Assembly (NCBI GenBank): GCA_966250375.1
Contig: CBINHE010000020.1
Location: forward strand, 1-50,908
Source of the DNA: CAMLDH01 sp966250375
GTDB lineage: Bacteria > Pseudomonadota > Gammaproteobacteria > Burkholderiales > Burkholderiaceae_D
Reading direction: 5' to 3'
DNA length: 50,908 nt
The translations under genes were made by a program, and so were the position numbers. The notes beneath the pieces were generated by a model, which saw only the letters and a program-made list of their open reading frames with translations, did not search any database and was not told the origin of the DNA. Positions 17,667 to 26,549 of this stretch are shown one piece after another. The number at the start of each line of letters is the position of its first letter. The first letter of the stretch is position 1.

Positions 17667-19960
17667 AATACACGGTCGCCATTCGTGCATTGTGCGAGTT
17701 CACGGCCAAGCAAGGCGATCTTGACCTGCGCTTCACGCCGTCGCCTTCCGCGCAGGAAGGCATCGCCGGGCATGCAATCGTCACATCGCGCCGTGCCGCC
17801 GGCTATCAGACGGAAGTGAGTCTGTCCGGCGAATTCAGGCATCTGCGCGTGCGCGGCCGGGCCGATGGCTATGACCCGGCGCAGAATCAGCTTGAAGAAA
17901 TTAAAACCTTCAGGGGCGACCTCGCGCTCATGCCTGACAATCATCGTCAACTGCATTGGGCGCAGTTAAAGATTTACGGATACCTGCTATGCCAAAAGCT
18001 GGGCTTGTCCGAAGTGCATCTGGCGCTGGTCTACTTCGACATCGGCAGCCAGAAAGAAACGCTGCTGCGCGAGCTGCATTCCGCCGAGGCGCTTACGTGC
18101 TACTTCGAGCAGCAGTGCGAACGCTTTCTGGCATGGGCCGAGCAGGAGCTGGCGCACCGCGCAACGCGCGACCGGCTGCTCACCTCGCTGCGCTTTCCGC
18201 ATGCATCCTTTCGTCCGGGCCAGCGGCAACTGGCCGAAGCCGTGTACAAGGCGGCCAGCGTCGGCTGCTGCGTGCTTGCACAGGCACCGACCGGGATCGG
18301 CAAGACCATCGGCACCTTGTTTCCTCTTCTTAAAGCCTGTCCGGGGCAGGCGCTGGATAAGCTCTTTTACCTGGCCGCCAAAACCTCCGGCCGCGGACTG
18401 GCGCTCGATGCGCTCGCGCTGATCAAAAACAGTGAGCCGGCCTTGCCGCTGCGCGTACTCGAACTGGTCGCACGCGACAAGGCCTGTGAACATCCCGACA
18501 AGGCTTGTCACGGCGAGTCCTGCCCGCTGGCCAAGGGGTTTTACGACCGTCTGCCGCAGGCGCGAGAGGCGGCAATAGCAGCAGCGCTCGCCGGCGACTT
18601 GCTGGACAGGAATGCGCTGCGCGAAGTCGCGCTCGCGCATCAGATATGCCCTTACTATCTCGGCCAGGATCTGGTGCGCTGGTCCGATGTCATTGTGGGT
18701 GACTACAACTACTACTTTGACATCAGCGCGATGCTGTACGGGCTGACCGTGGCCAACCAGTGGCGTGTCAGCGTGCTGGTGGATGAAGCGCATAACATGA
18801 TTGAGCGCGGCCGCAAGATGTATTCGGCCGCACTGGATCAAGCCGGTTTCAACATGGTGCGCCGGTCGGCGCCGGCTGCGCTCAAAAAAATACTGGATCG
18901 CCTCAACCGCAACTGGAATGCATTGCACAAGGAGCAGGGCAGCGCTTATCAAGTCTATCCCGGCGTCCCGGAAAAATTTCTCGCCGCGTTACAGCAATCC
19001 ATCAGCGAGATCACCGACTATCTGACAGAACACCCGACGCATGTTGATGGCAAGCTGCAAGGCTTCTATTTCGATGCGCTGCACTTCTCTCGCGTCGCCG
19101 ACCTGTTCGATACGCACTCACTGTTCGATATCACGAAGGAGGCTGAAACAAGCACTGCAGGAAGCAGGCAGGCCAGCGCCGTGCTTTGCCTCAGAAACGT
19201 CATCCCCGCGCCCTTTCTGGAACAGCGCTTTGCCACCGCACGCTCGACCGCGTTGTTCTCCGCTACATTGAGCCCGTGGCACTTCTACAGCGACACGCTG
19301 GGCCTGCCGAAAAGCACGGTCTGGGTCGATGTGGAATCGCCGTTCAGCGCAAAACAATTATCGGTGCAGGTCGTGCGTCGCATCTCCACGCGCTATCGGC
19401 ATCGTGACGATTCTCTTTCGCCAATCGTTGATTTGATTGCCGCCCAATACGGAAAACAGCCGGGAAATTATCTGGCGTTCTTCAGCAGTTTCGACTATCT
19501 GCAAAAAGTGAGCATGTTGTTCAGTGTCCGTTACCCTGGCATCCCGATGTGGGAACAGTCGCGCCGCATGGAAGAAAGCGAGCGAGAAGCGTTCCTGGCG
19601 CGCTTTACGTCTACGGGCCAAGGCATAGGATTTGCCGTGCTGGGCGGCGCCTTTGCTGAAGGCATCGACCTGCCGGGCACGCGGCTGATAGGCGCTTTTA
19701 TCGCGACGCTGGGACTGCCGCAAATGAATCCCGTCAATGAGCAGATCATGCAGCGCATGAACGCGACTTTCGGGGCAGGGTACGACTACGCTTATCTCTA
19801 TCCGGGCATACAGAAAGTGGTGCAGGCGGCAGGACGCGTGATCCGCACGCAACTGGATCAAGGCATTGTTTATTTGATTGACGACAGGTTTGCCCGGCCG
19901 GAGGTGCTTCGCTTGTTGCCAGGCTGGTGGAAAATCGAGTGCGAACAGAGATCAACCTGA
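17663..19960 (+). CDS. Cas4-like nuclease / XPD-DinG-like Fe-S helicase fusion
   Basis: 765 residues from the ATG at 17663, which overlaps the preceding stop. The N terminus has a Cas4/RecB-like PD-(D/E)xK domain (Asp68, Glu79-Ile-Lys81, and the QLKIYGYLL motif near 101-109). The superfamily 2 helicase core follows: Walker A APTGIGKT at 208-215 and DEAH at 374-377. Four cysteines (275, 282, 287, 329) are placed as in the iron-sulfur domain of XPD/DinG. The final motif VVQAAGRVIR is motif VI. The protein should unwind DNA 5'-3' and cut it, with the partner VRR-NUC nuclease. A terminator-like hairpin closes the operon at 19973. Confidence 0.88.
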   Translation: MKYTVAIRALCEFTAKQGDLDLRFTPSPSAQEGIAGHAIVTSRRAAGYQTEVSLSGEFRHLRVRGRADGYDPAQNQLEEIKTFRGDLALMPDNHRQLHWAQLKIYGYLLCQKLGLSEVHLALVYFDIGSQKETLLRELHSAEALTCYFEQQCERFLAWAEQELAHRATRDRLLTSLRFPHASFRPGQRQLAEAVYKAASVGCCVLAQAPTGIGKTIGTLFPLLKACPGQALDKLFYLAAKTSGRGLALDALALIKNSEPALPLRVLELVARDKACEHPDKACHGESCPLAKGFYDRLPQAREAAIAAALAGDLLDRNALREVALAHQICPYYLGQDLVRWSDVIVGDYNYYFDISAMLYGLTVANQWRVSVLVDEAHNMIERGRKMYSAALDQAGFNMVRRSAPAALKKILDRLNRNWNALHKEQGSAYQVYPGVPEKFLAALQQSISEITDYLTEHPTHVDGKLQGFYFDALHFSRVADLFDTHSLFDITKEAETSTAGSRQASAVLCLRNVIPAPFLEQRFATARSTALFSATLSPWHFYSDTLGLPKSTVWVDVESPFSAKQLSVQVVRRISTRYRHRDDSLSPIVDLIAAQYGKQPGNYLAFFSSFDYLQKVSMLFSVRYPGIPMWEQSRRMEESEREAFLARFTSTGQGIGFAVLGGAFAEGIDLPGTRLIGAFIATLGLPQMNPVNEQIMQRMNATFGAGYDYAYLYPGIQKVVQAAGRVIRTQLDQGIVYLIDDRFARPEVLRLLPGWWKIECEQRST

Positions 19961-19972
19961 CAGGGGGAGTAG

Positions 19973-20005
19973 GGCGCATCGTGATGCGCCGGATGTTTTG
20001 TTTTT
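19973..20005 (+). terminator. Rho-independent terminator after the helicase gene
   Basis: Inverted repeat GGCGCAT-CGTG-ATGCGCC (perfect 7-bp stem, 4-base loop), extended by flanking pairs, followed by a T-rich run (TGTTTTGTTTTT). It lies 12 bases after the helicase stop codon. Confidence 0.65.
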
Positions 20006-20082
20006 ATCCGGGATGCTCTGCCAGTTCGCCAAATCACGAGATGCGACAACAGTAAATTCGACTATGATGACAATCCTTTGAC

Positions 20083-20616
20083 ATGAGCGACACACCAATG
20101 ACCGACTTATCCATTCCATCACACGACACGTTGGATGACTTCGCGCCAAATGACGATACCAAGACTCAAGAGCCGCGCCTGTGGCGCGACGACGGCTGGA
20201 CCGCACGCGTCATCAAGAACGAGGACGACGAAGGCTGGGCCGTGGCAATGATCAAGGATGGCGAGTCCGAACCCGCATTGGTCGGTCCCTGGACCATGGG
20301 GCGCGACAAGAAAAATCCGAAGCCCTTGGACGCAGCCGCGTTCATCACTCTGGTCAAGACCGCATCGGAAGTGCTGCGCCGGCACGAGCAGCAACTGCAT
20401 GCGATGTTGCACAAGAGCATCAAGGTGACCGCGCGCTCCGCAACGATAAGCGTCACGTTGGACATCGTGCCAGATGAAGACGATCCGTATGCATTGTTGA
20501 GCGCGCACGACGAGGTTGGCGAGCAGCTTGCACAGGTGCGGGTCGCGCCGACTTTCAAGCTGAGCAGAGATAGTGCGGCGGCCTGGATTGAGAATGATTA
20601 TCGGAAGCCGCGTTGA
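20083..20616 (+). CDS. Conserved hypothetical protein
   Basis: 177 residues, acidic N terminus, no signal peptide or membrane segment. The first third is rich in Asp/Glu with WRDDGWTARVIKNEDDEGWA, then GPWTMGRDKKNPKPLD, a helical middle (VKTASEVLRRHEQQLHAML) and a beta-rich C terminus ending SAAAWIENDYRKPR. I do not recognise a characterised family. The ATG at 20098 (MTDLSIP) is an alternative start. The gene stands alone after the terminator at 19973, with no clear partner. Confidence 0.7.
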   Translation: MSDTPMTDLSIPSHDTLDDFAPNDDTKTQEPRLWRDDGWTARVIKNEDDEGWAVAMIKDGESEPALVGPWTMGRDKKNPKPLDAAAFITLVKTASEVLRRHEQQLHAMLHKSIKVTARSATISVTLDIVPDEDDPYALLSAHDEVGEQLAQVRVAPTFKLSRDSAAAWIENDYRKPR

Positions 20617-20930
20617 GCGGTTCGTGCAAAGCGTACACTTGGACAATGGCGCAAAATGCTGATGTTTCTCGCCACGGTTTGTTAATGAAAATGTCGTGTT
20701 GTGACTGGTCTTTTATGAATCGCAACAACCGGCCAGATGCAGCCGTTCACGGATATACAATATTGCCTTGTCGGTTTAGCGCTGTTTGTGACGGAGAAGG
20801 TCAATAGATCATCACGAATAATTGCATCGCTTAAATGGACAGGGGATAATGCGCGCCCGGCTTCATTTTGCAGCGCAACCAGCGCTGGCAGGTTCCGGGT
20901 ATTTCAATAACGTTTTTGGAAGTAAATACA

Positions 20931-21464
20931 TTGAACTCGACTAGAAGCAAGCGCTGGAATGGCAACGTAGACACTCTTCCGGCAGATTATCTGAAAACCG
21001 TCATGGCAAAAATGGATGACTATGGCGATCGCGTGCAATTTTCCCGGGTAAGCGCTGGAGCCCAGCCGAGCTATCAGGTCATGAACACCCTTGGCAAAAA
21101 GATGGCATTCGACAGGAATCACCATCTGCTGCACCCGCAGGAAGATGAGTTCCTGGGTGTCAATGCCAGCCAAGTTCTTACGCTCGAGCAGGTCAAAACG
21201 CTCATCTCTGGTGGCGGCATCCGTTCCGGCACCGCATCGCGGACTGCACGTGTAGCGCGCGCAGGTAGCGGCAGCGGCAGTGGTCGTACTACTGTGACCC
21301 AGTTACATGATCAGTTCGCTGCCCAGCGCTACGAGTACTTCAGAAATAATCGCCAAACGCTTCCCCCCACCATTTCCGCACATTCAGACGAGATTGCCGA
21401 ACTGATGAGGAAAGGCAAGTCCGCCGAAGATGCATTTGGCGAGGTTATCAAGAAGTATTTTTGA
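20931..21464 (+). CDS. Hypothetical protein, possibly effector-like
   Basis: No ATG is available near the 5' end. The TTG at 20931 has a ribosome site (GGAAG, 8-9 bases upstream) and gives 177 residues. A TTG at 20868 is also in frame. The protein starts basic and Ser/Thr-rich (NSTRSKRWNGN), has a central soluble domain (ASQVLTLEQVKTLIS) and a Gly/Ser linker (RAGSGSGSGRTT). It ends in helices (SDEIAELMRKGKSAEDAFGE). This linker-plus-helix form is seen in some secreted proteins, but no hrp box was found upstream and no known family is recognised. Confidence 0.5.
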   Translation: MNSTRSKRWNGNVDTLPADYLKTVMAKMDDYGDRVQFSRVSAGAQPSYQVMNTLGKKMAFDRNHHLLHPQEDEFLGVNASQVLTLEQVKTLISGGGIRSGTASRTARVARAGSGSGSGRTTVTQLHDQFAAQRYEYFRNNRQTLPPTISAHSDEIAELMRKGKSAEDAFGEVIKKYF

Positions 21465-21559
21465 GGTATCGCGCTCCCCCTTTTCTTTTATGCTGTCAGC
21501 CATGTAAAACTCTTGGTTGGTAACTGAAACGCGATACAAAAGGAATAAAAGGCAGAACG

Positions 21560-21757
21560 ATGGCAAAGAAAGAAGAACTGGATCCGGAAACACTGGCGCT
21601 GATTAACTGGTGTATCGAAGTCGAAGGCTTTCTGGTTGCTGGCGGTGCAACACTGGCGCAGGCGCAAGAACACATCGAGGAGCAGGTTGAATGGTTCACC
21701 GATCAGTTTTATGACGGACTGACGCCAGAAGAAGCGGCAAAAAAGGCTCTGGCTTGA
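21560..21757 (+). CDS. Small hypothetical protein
   Basis: 65 residues with a good ribosome site (AAGGAATAAAAGG) before the ATG. It is acidic and entirely helical in appearance (LALINWCIEVEGFLVAGG, then ALAQAQEHIEEQVEWFTDQF-like helices), ending TPEEAAKKALA. There is no membrane segment or signal. It is followed by a long repeat-rich stretch. The function is unknown to me. Confidence 0.6.
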   Translation: MAKKEELDPETLALINWCIEVEGFLVAGGATLAQAQEHIEEQVEWFTDQFYDGLTPEEAAKKALA

Positions 21758-21820
21758 GTGGGTTGAGCCAAACGTGCGCTAGATAACGCGCGCGGTTCAT
21801 GGCCAACTGAAGACTGTCAA

Positions 21821-22010
21821 TTAAGTAGTCATGCAAAAGTAACGGTGAATTTGTAGGAGCGGGCCTTACCCGCGATAGGTGTTAGTGCATGCAATCTATC
21901 GCGGGGTGGAGCAGGGAATTCGTGGGGCCTGCGGAACGGTTTGCGCTTGCAAGCGGATCGCCGCCCGGCGCAAATGTGCCCTGCAAGGGAGGCCCGCTCC
22001 TACAAAAAAT
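21821..22010. repeat. Palindromic dispersed repeat, family R1, copy 2 with nested insert
   Basis: Shares with 7-113 the sequence from TTAAGTAGTCA through ACGGTGAATTTGTAGGAGC to CTATCGCGGG, and the closing arm GGCCCGCTCCTACAAAAAAT. Between the arms about 85 bases (21907-21990) are inserted. The insert has its own repeat signature (GCAGGGAATTCG, GCTTGCAAGC, GCCCTGCAAGGG), so one repeat family has entered another. Confidence 0.7.
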
Positions 22011-22046
22011 ACCGCGTAGAAGTCACAATTAATTTTTCTCGGTTAC

Positions 22047-22236
22047 TTAGAGCGGATTGCAAATCACTGTAGGGGTGTAGCAGGGAATTCGGATCGCCTG
22101 CGATCCGCCTGCGAAACAGTAGTGGCTTGCAAGCCACTACGCGCCCTGCAAGGGCGCCCCGCGCACCGACACCGTCGCAAGAGCAACCGGTGCGCGGGGC
22201 GCACCCTACCTTACATCGGAGCGCAAACCGCTCTAA
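22047..22236. repeat. Inverted-repeat element, family R4, copy 1, enclosing an R5 block
   Basis: The outer arms read TTAGAGCGGATTGC on the left and the reverse complement TTAGAGCGGTTTGC on the right. Inside is an R5-type block with AGGGAATTCGGATCGCC, the palindrome AGTGGCTTGCAAGCCACT and GCCCTGCAAGGGCGC. A second member with related arms is at 31482-31576. No gene lies inside. Confidence 0.65.
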
Positions 22237-22269
22237 TACTTCGCATTTCCAGAGGATGGTTGCCTTGGT

Positions 22270-22674
22270 TTAGCCAGCACCAAAGAGGTCGTTTTCGTTA
22301 AGGATTGCATAGACAATCTCCGGATTCTTCTCAAGACACTTGCGAATGGCTGCCGGAATGGATTGCCGGATCTTCCTGCAAAGCCCTGGCCGTTCTACAA
22401 GCTGGATGCTGATGCCGCGCACCGTGCGTACTTCATGAATACTTGGCGTAATCTGAAGGACAATGCCTAGCTGTGCCCGCATGCGTTCCTGGATGTGTTT
22501 CAAGTCAGCATAAGCGGAAATATTTTCAATGCGCGCGACGAGTCTATTCTCTTCCTCTCTTGTCAATTTCAATATGCGCATGTCACCGTGCGGGTCACTC
22601 AAGAGGCTGTCTCGATCACATGTGCAGGCACCGGGTGGGCACTCCTTGCGAATCGGAAAAGGGATCGGTTGCAT
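22270..22674 (-). CDS. Conserved hypothetical protein
   Basis: 134 residues from the ATG at 22674 (MQPIPFPIRKE). A second ATG directly upstream and a longer frame to 22791 are possible, but the extra N terminus is hydrophobic and less protein-like. A Cys-containing N terminus (ECPPGACTCDRDSLL) is followed by a charged helical region (ILKLTREEENRLVARIENI) and a C-terminal domain with VRTVRGISIQLVERPGLCRK, ending in LNENDLFGAG. The four cysteines might bind metal. The pattern looks like a conserved betaproteobacterial family, but I cannot name a function. There is no clear Shine-Dalgarno sequence. Confidence 0.65.
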   Translation of the reverse strand: MQPIPFPIRKECPPGACTCDRDSLLSDPHGDMRILKLTREEENRLVARIENISAYADLKHIQERMRAQLGIVLQITPSIHEVRTVRGISIQLVERPGLCRKIRQSIPAAIRKCLEKNPEIVYAILNENDLFGAG

Positions 22675-23177
22675 CATGTGAATCACATTGCAGAGAAGTT
22701 GTCGTAACGCGAAGAAGATTGGTATTACATCGATTCCTGCAAAGACCGTAACTCGTACTTTCCAAGGCATCAATAAGAAAAAATGACACAAGAGGGAAAT
22801 AATAGCCGACTTCGTTACCAGCGATTCAATCGAGTTTAGTTTGCCAATAATGTTGATCTTGTATTTTCCTGTAAGCCGCTGCTTTCTTATGAGTTCGTCT
22901 CCCGCTTGAAGCGAATGTTCTCACCATGCAGTCGGGAGAGTTCCATTTGGAACTCCATCTCTTGAAACGTTACTCATATATGGAACCAAGGCTTGGGAAA
23001 TAATTCCCGACTGAGCTTCCCTCGATATTTCGTCTTCCATCAGATGGCCTTTGCAAGACTGTAATGCGCACTTTGCAGGGCAATTCTTCCTCTGTTAACT
23101 GAGTGCAAGTTAGTGCATATGCCCCTATTGGGATAGGCTCATCAAGATATTCAAGCCCGCCCTATAATCAATCCAGT
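22675..23177. other. Intergenic stretch without recognised gene
   Basis: AT-richer than its surroundings. Short frames are present in several phases but none has a ribosome site or protein-like composition. It may contain the promoter of the minus-strand gene ending at 22270. It ends at the long inverted repeat starting at 23178. Confidence 0.5.
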
Positions 23178-23371
23178 GCTGATTAAGAACGTGCACGAAA
23201 TAATTTCCCGACTTGTTCCACGCCGGACGGGCGCACTGCGGCGTTGCTCCTCGTCGCCCCACCGTCGCGAGGGGCAGGCTGCGCGCGCTATAGCTTCTCC
23301 TCGCGCCTCGCATTGCATCCCGTCAGACGCGTCCACATCGAGAAATTATTTCGTGCACGTTCTTAACCAGC
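23178..23371. repeat. Long-armed inverted repeat element, family R2, copy 1
   Basis: Two 34-base arms (23178-23211 and 23338-23371) match as inverted repeats with two mismatches. Both include AAGAACGTGCACGAAATAAT or its complement. The 126-base interior has a core, 23227-23254 (ACGGGCGCACTGCGGCGTTG, then CTCCTCGT), also present in the element at 41565-41789. The right arm ends exactly where the spermidine-synthase-like frame begins, so the RNA would carry a long hairpin right before that start. Confidence 0.8.
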
Positions 23372-24196
23372 ATGCTTGTCAAACGCAAATCCATTGGAAT
23401 TGAAGAATCCATGCCCATGTCCCCCGCATCAAATAACGCAGATACTGTAGACGTGCGCGGCACGTCTGAACCAACCACTGTCACGATTTCGGAACACAAG
23501 AATGTTCGCTACCTCCACCTCGGCACCGAATGGGTCCAAGGTGCGATGAACATCCGAAAACCGGATGCGATCGAGCTTGAATACGTGCAGCAGATGATGA
23601 TGTGGATGCTTTTCAATAGCCAGCCGCACCATATTGTGCAGCTCGGTCTGGGCGCCGGGGCGCTGACAAAATTCTGCTATCGCCAGTTTCCTGAGGCGCG
23701 AGTCACGACAATTGAGCTCAATCCCGCTGTCATCGCGATCTGTGAGTCAATGTTCGCATTGCCGCCAAACGATGCTCGGCTCAATGTCATCGAAATGGAT
23801 GCGATGGATTTTGTGATGGACCAAGGCAATCACGGCACCGTCGATGTTCTGCAGGTCGATTTGTATGACGCCGATGCATGCAAGCCGGTATTGGATTCAC
23901 CCGAGTTTTATCAAGCGTGCGCGGACTGCCTTGCGTCAGAGGGCATGATGACCATGAATTTGTTCGGTGACTTCCTGAATTGCGATAAAAGCCTGGATGC
24001 GATGGCGCTTGTATTCGACGCGGTAGTTTGGCTGCCGGAAGTTCATGATGCCAATATCGTCGTGATCGCGTTCAAACGCGCTCCGAGAATAGAATTTAGT
24101 GCGCTATATGAACGCGCCTCGGTGATCCGGCGCAAGATGGGTCTGCCGGCAAAATCCTGGGTGAAGGGCCTCAAAATCTGGATGCAGGACGCGTAG
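23372..24196 (+). CDS. Spermidine synthase-like methyltransferase-fold protein
   Basis: 274 residues from the ATG at 23372. The ATG at 23411 (MPMSPASNN) is an alternative, because the first lies directly on the arm of an inverted repeat and has no ribosome site. The Rossmann-like core shows the SAM/dcSAM-binding glycine motif VQLGLGAGALTKFCYRQFP, then VTTIELNPAVI (acidic end of strand 2), NVIEMDAMDFV, and VDVLQVDLYDADA. This is the spermidine synthase family fold, but the substrate residues are not clearly conserved. Many such stand-alone members are not true SpeE proteins. The function is therefore left at family level. Confidence 0.75.
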   Translation: MLVKRKSIGIEESMPMSPASNNADTVDVRGTSEPTTVTISEHKNVRYLHLGTEWVQGAMNIRKPDAIELEYVQQMMMWMLFNSQPHHIVQLGLGAGALTKFCYRQFPEARVTTIELNPAVIAICESMFALPPNDARLNVIEMDAMDFVMDQGNHGTVDVLQVDLYDADACKPVLDSPEFYQACADCLASEGMMTMNLFGDFLNCDKSLDAMALVFDAVVWLPEVHDANIVVIAFKRAPRIEFSALYERASVIRRKMGLPAKSWVKGLKIWMQDA

Positions 24197-24203
24197 CCGG
24201 GTA

Positions 24204-24536
24204 TTACATAGAAGTCAGAAATTAAGGCGACGCTCGTATGGTGGTCACTCCTTCCCCTTCAAGGGGAAGGTTCAATAGTGTTCGGCACATTATTTGCTGG
24301 CGTGTTCCAACCGCCGTATTCCCTCCCTTTCAAGGGGAGGGTTAGGGTGGGGATGGGTTTAATGCCGTGGCTTGTAACCCATCCCCCCTTGCAGGGCGCA
24401 CACAGGCTTGCAAGCCTGTGCCGTTCCGCAAGCAGGCGACTTGTCGCCTGAAACCCTTGCTCCACTCCTAACCCTCCCCTTGAAAGGGAGGGAACACGTA
24501 GGCTCTCCGTTGCTTAAGTTACTGACTTCTGTGTAA
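24204..24536. repeat. Inverted-repeat element, family R3, with nested repeats
   Basis: The outer arms are TTACATAGAAGTCAGAAATTAAG (24204-24226; first 20 bases TTACATAGAAGTCAGAAATT) and its near-complement at 24513-24536. Inside are CCCTTCAAGGGGAAGG and CCCTTTCAAGGGGAGG palindromes, GGTGGGGATGGG runs and the palindrome CAGGCTTGCAAGCCTG. Parts match 36961-37215. The arms resemble the flank AGAAGTCACAATTAA at 22017. It occupies the space between the spermidine-synthase-like gene and phaC. Confidence 0.65.
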
Positions 24537-24756
24537 CGCTATTTGCAGGGCGGAAAAGCACGCTCTTCGACCCGGCAGTCGTTTGAGGTCGGGGGCGCAT
24601 TTCCGCTAGTGCCGTTGCATGCGTTCGCGTTCAAGGAAGGGGGAAATTATTTGAGTTTAATCAAAAGGCATTCCGCTCTGCATGGCAAGCTGAGTTTTTT
24701 CCCGGCAAAGAAGAATCGGATCGGTGCATTTTCTCAATGCCTTTTCCGGAGACACC

Positions 24757-26460
24757 ATGATTGATCAACCAAATGAACTAAGAGAGTTTTTGGCGCATCT
24801 CTCCCCTCCACGTGACCAGATCAAACGCGGCTCCAGCGACACAACGGCCGGCACGCTGCCCGCGGATGGCGGCGATCAGTCCGCGCTGCCGCTGACAAGT
24901 TGGCCCGGCATGCAACAGCTTCAACAGGTGCCGCGCTTCTGGTTCAACTGGGTTAATGGCCTCGTGCAGCTTGCGTTGGATTTTCCGACAGTAAACGACA
25001 AACGATTTTCGGCCGATGCATGGCGCACCGATCCCCACTTTTATACGTTGCAGCGCAGCTATATAGCGTATTCGAATTTCCTGCAGCACGGCCTGGAGTC
25101 GGCGCCATTGTCCGAGTCAACCAAGGCGCAACTGCGCTTCATGATGCGCCAAGTAATCGATGCAATCAGTCCCGCCAATTTTTTCGCGACCAACCCGGAA
25201 GCGATGCGGCTCGCGTTGGAAACCAATGGCCAAAGCCTGGCCAAAGGCGCCGAGCTTTTCATGCAGGATGTGGCCAAGGGCCGGATCTCGATGTCCGATG
25301 AAAATGCGTTCGAGGTCGGAAAGAATATTGCGGTAACCGAAGGTCAGGTGATTTATGAAAATCAGCTCATTCAAGTTATCCAGTACAAACCGTTGACCGA
25401 GCAAGTCGGGCAACGGCCGCTGGTGATGATTCCGCCTTGCATCAACAAGTTTTACATCCTCGATCTGCAACCCGACAATTCCATGGTGCGCTACATGATC
25501 GAGCAAGGCGTGACGGTATTCATGCTTTCATGGCGCAACATCACGCCTGAATTGGGCCACCTGACATGGGACGATTATCTGCAACAGGGCGTGATGCAGG
25601 CAATCGACGTCGCACTCGAAGTCAGCGGCGCGGAACAGGTTAATGCCTTGGGTTTCTGCCTTGGTGGTGCGTTGCTGGCGTCGGCGGTTTCGCTCATGCA
25701 AGGGTGGAATGATAATAAAGTGGCTAGCATGACCCTGCTGACGACCATGCTTGATTACACCGATACCGGCGAGATCGGTTTGCTGGTGACTGAAAAAAGT
25801 GTCGCTGCGCGCGAACAGACAATCGGTAACGGCGGTGTGATGCCGGGCAAGGACTTGGCCCTCACGTTTTCATCTCTGCGTGCGAACGATTTGATCTGGC
25901 CTTATGTGGTCAACAGTTATCTCAAGGGGAAGGCGCCTCCTGCATTCGATTTGCTTTATTGGAATGCGGACGCGACAAATTTGTCGGGGCCGATGTTTAC
26001 CTGGTACGTGCGCAACACCTATCTGGAAAACAAGTTGCGTTTGCCGGGAGGGACGATCCAGTGCGGCGTGCCGGTCGACCTGTCGAAAATAGACATACCG
26101 GCCTATATCTATGCATCGCGTGAAGATCATCTCGTGCCGTGGCGTACCTGTTTCACGAGTACGCAACTGCTCAAAAAAAATACCGTCTTTACATTAGGCG
26201 CCAGCGGACATATTGCAGGCGTCATTAACTCGCCGTCCAAGCGCAAACGCAATTACTGGATCAATGGCGTATACGGTGACACCGCCGATGCGTGGTACTC
26301 AAGCGCACAGAGTGTGGAGGGCAGTTGGTGGCCGCATTGGAGCGAGTGGCTGAAAGCGCAATCGGGACCATTGGTTGCGGCGCGAAAAGCACTTGGCAAT
26401 GAACGTTATCGCCCTATCGAACCGGCGCCGGGGCGCTATGTGAAGCAACGGGCGGATTGA
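24757..26460 (+). CDS. phaC: Class I poly(3-hydroxyalkanoate) synthase PhaC
   Basis: 567 residues from the ATG at 24757 (GGAG just upstream). It polymerises (R)-3-hydroxyacyl-CoA at the surface of PHA granules. The alpha/beta-hydrolase core carries the modified lipase box GFCLGG with catalytic Cys301, Asp457 in SREDHLVPW and His485 in GASGHIAGV. The N-terminal domain has the usual WFNWVNGLVQLALDFP-type and FFATNPEAM motifs. The length fits class I enzymes. No phaA, phaB, phaR or phasin gene lies next to it, so it is an orphan copy, possibly one of several. The repeat-rich 24204-24756 stretch must hold its promoter. Confidence 0.93.
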   Translation: MIDQPNELREFLAHLSPPRDQIKRGSSDTTAGTLPADGGDQSALPLTSWPGMQQLQQVPRFWFNWVNGLVQLALDFPTVNDKRFSADAWRTDPHFYTLQRSYIAYSNFLQHGLESAPLSESTKAQLRFMMRQVIDAISPANFFATNPEAMRLALETNGQSLAKGAELFMQDVAKGRISMSDENAFEVGKNIAVTEGQVIYENQLIQVIQYKPLTEQVGQRPLVMIPPCINKFYILDLQPDNSMVRYMIEQGVTVFMLSWRNITPELGHLTWDDYLQQGVMQAIDVALEVSGAEQVNALGFCLGGALLASAVSLMQGWNDNKVASMTLLTTMLDYTDTGEIGLLVTEKSVAAREQTIGNGGVMPGKDLALTFSSLRANDLIWPYVVNSYLKGKAPPAFDLLYWNADATNLSGPMFTWYVRNTYLENKLRLPGGTIQCGVPVDLSKIDIPAYIYASREDHLVPWRTCFTSTQLLKKNTVFTLGASGHIAGVINSPSKRKRNYWINGVYGDTADAWYSSAQSVEGSWWPHWSEWLKAQSGPLVAARKALGNERYRPIEPAPGRYVKQRAD

Positions 26461-26549
26461 TGCGTTCTTCCTTGTGCTCTTTGGGAATTTCGCCCCCTCA
26501 CTTGATTGCAATGGTGTAATTGGGGGAGGCGATCCATTTACGCAGCCCG

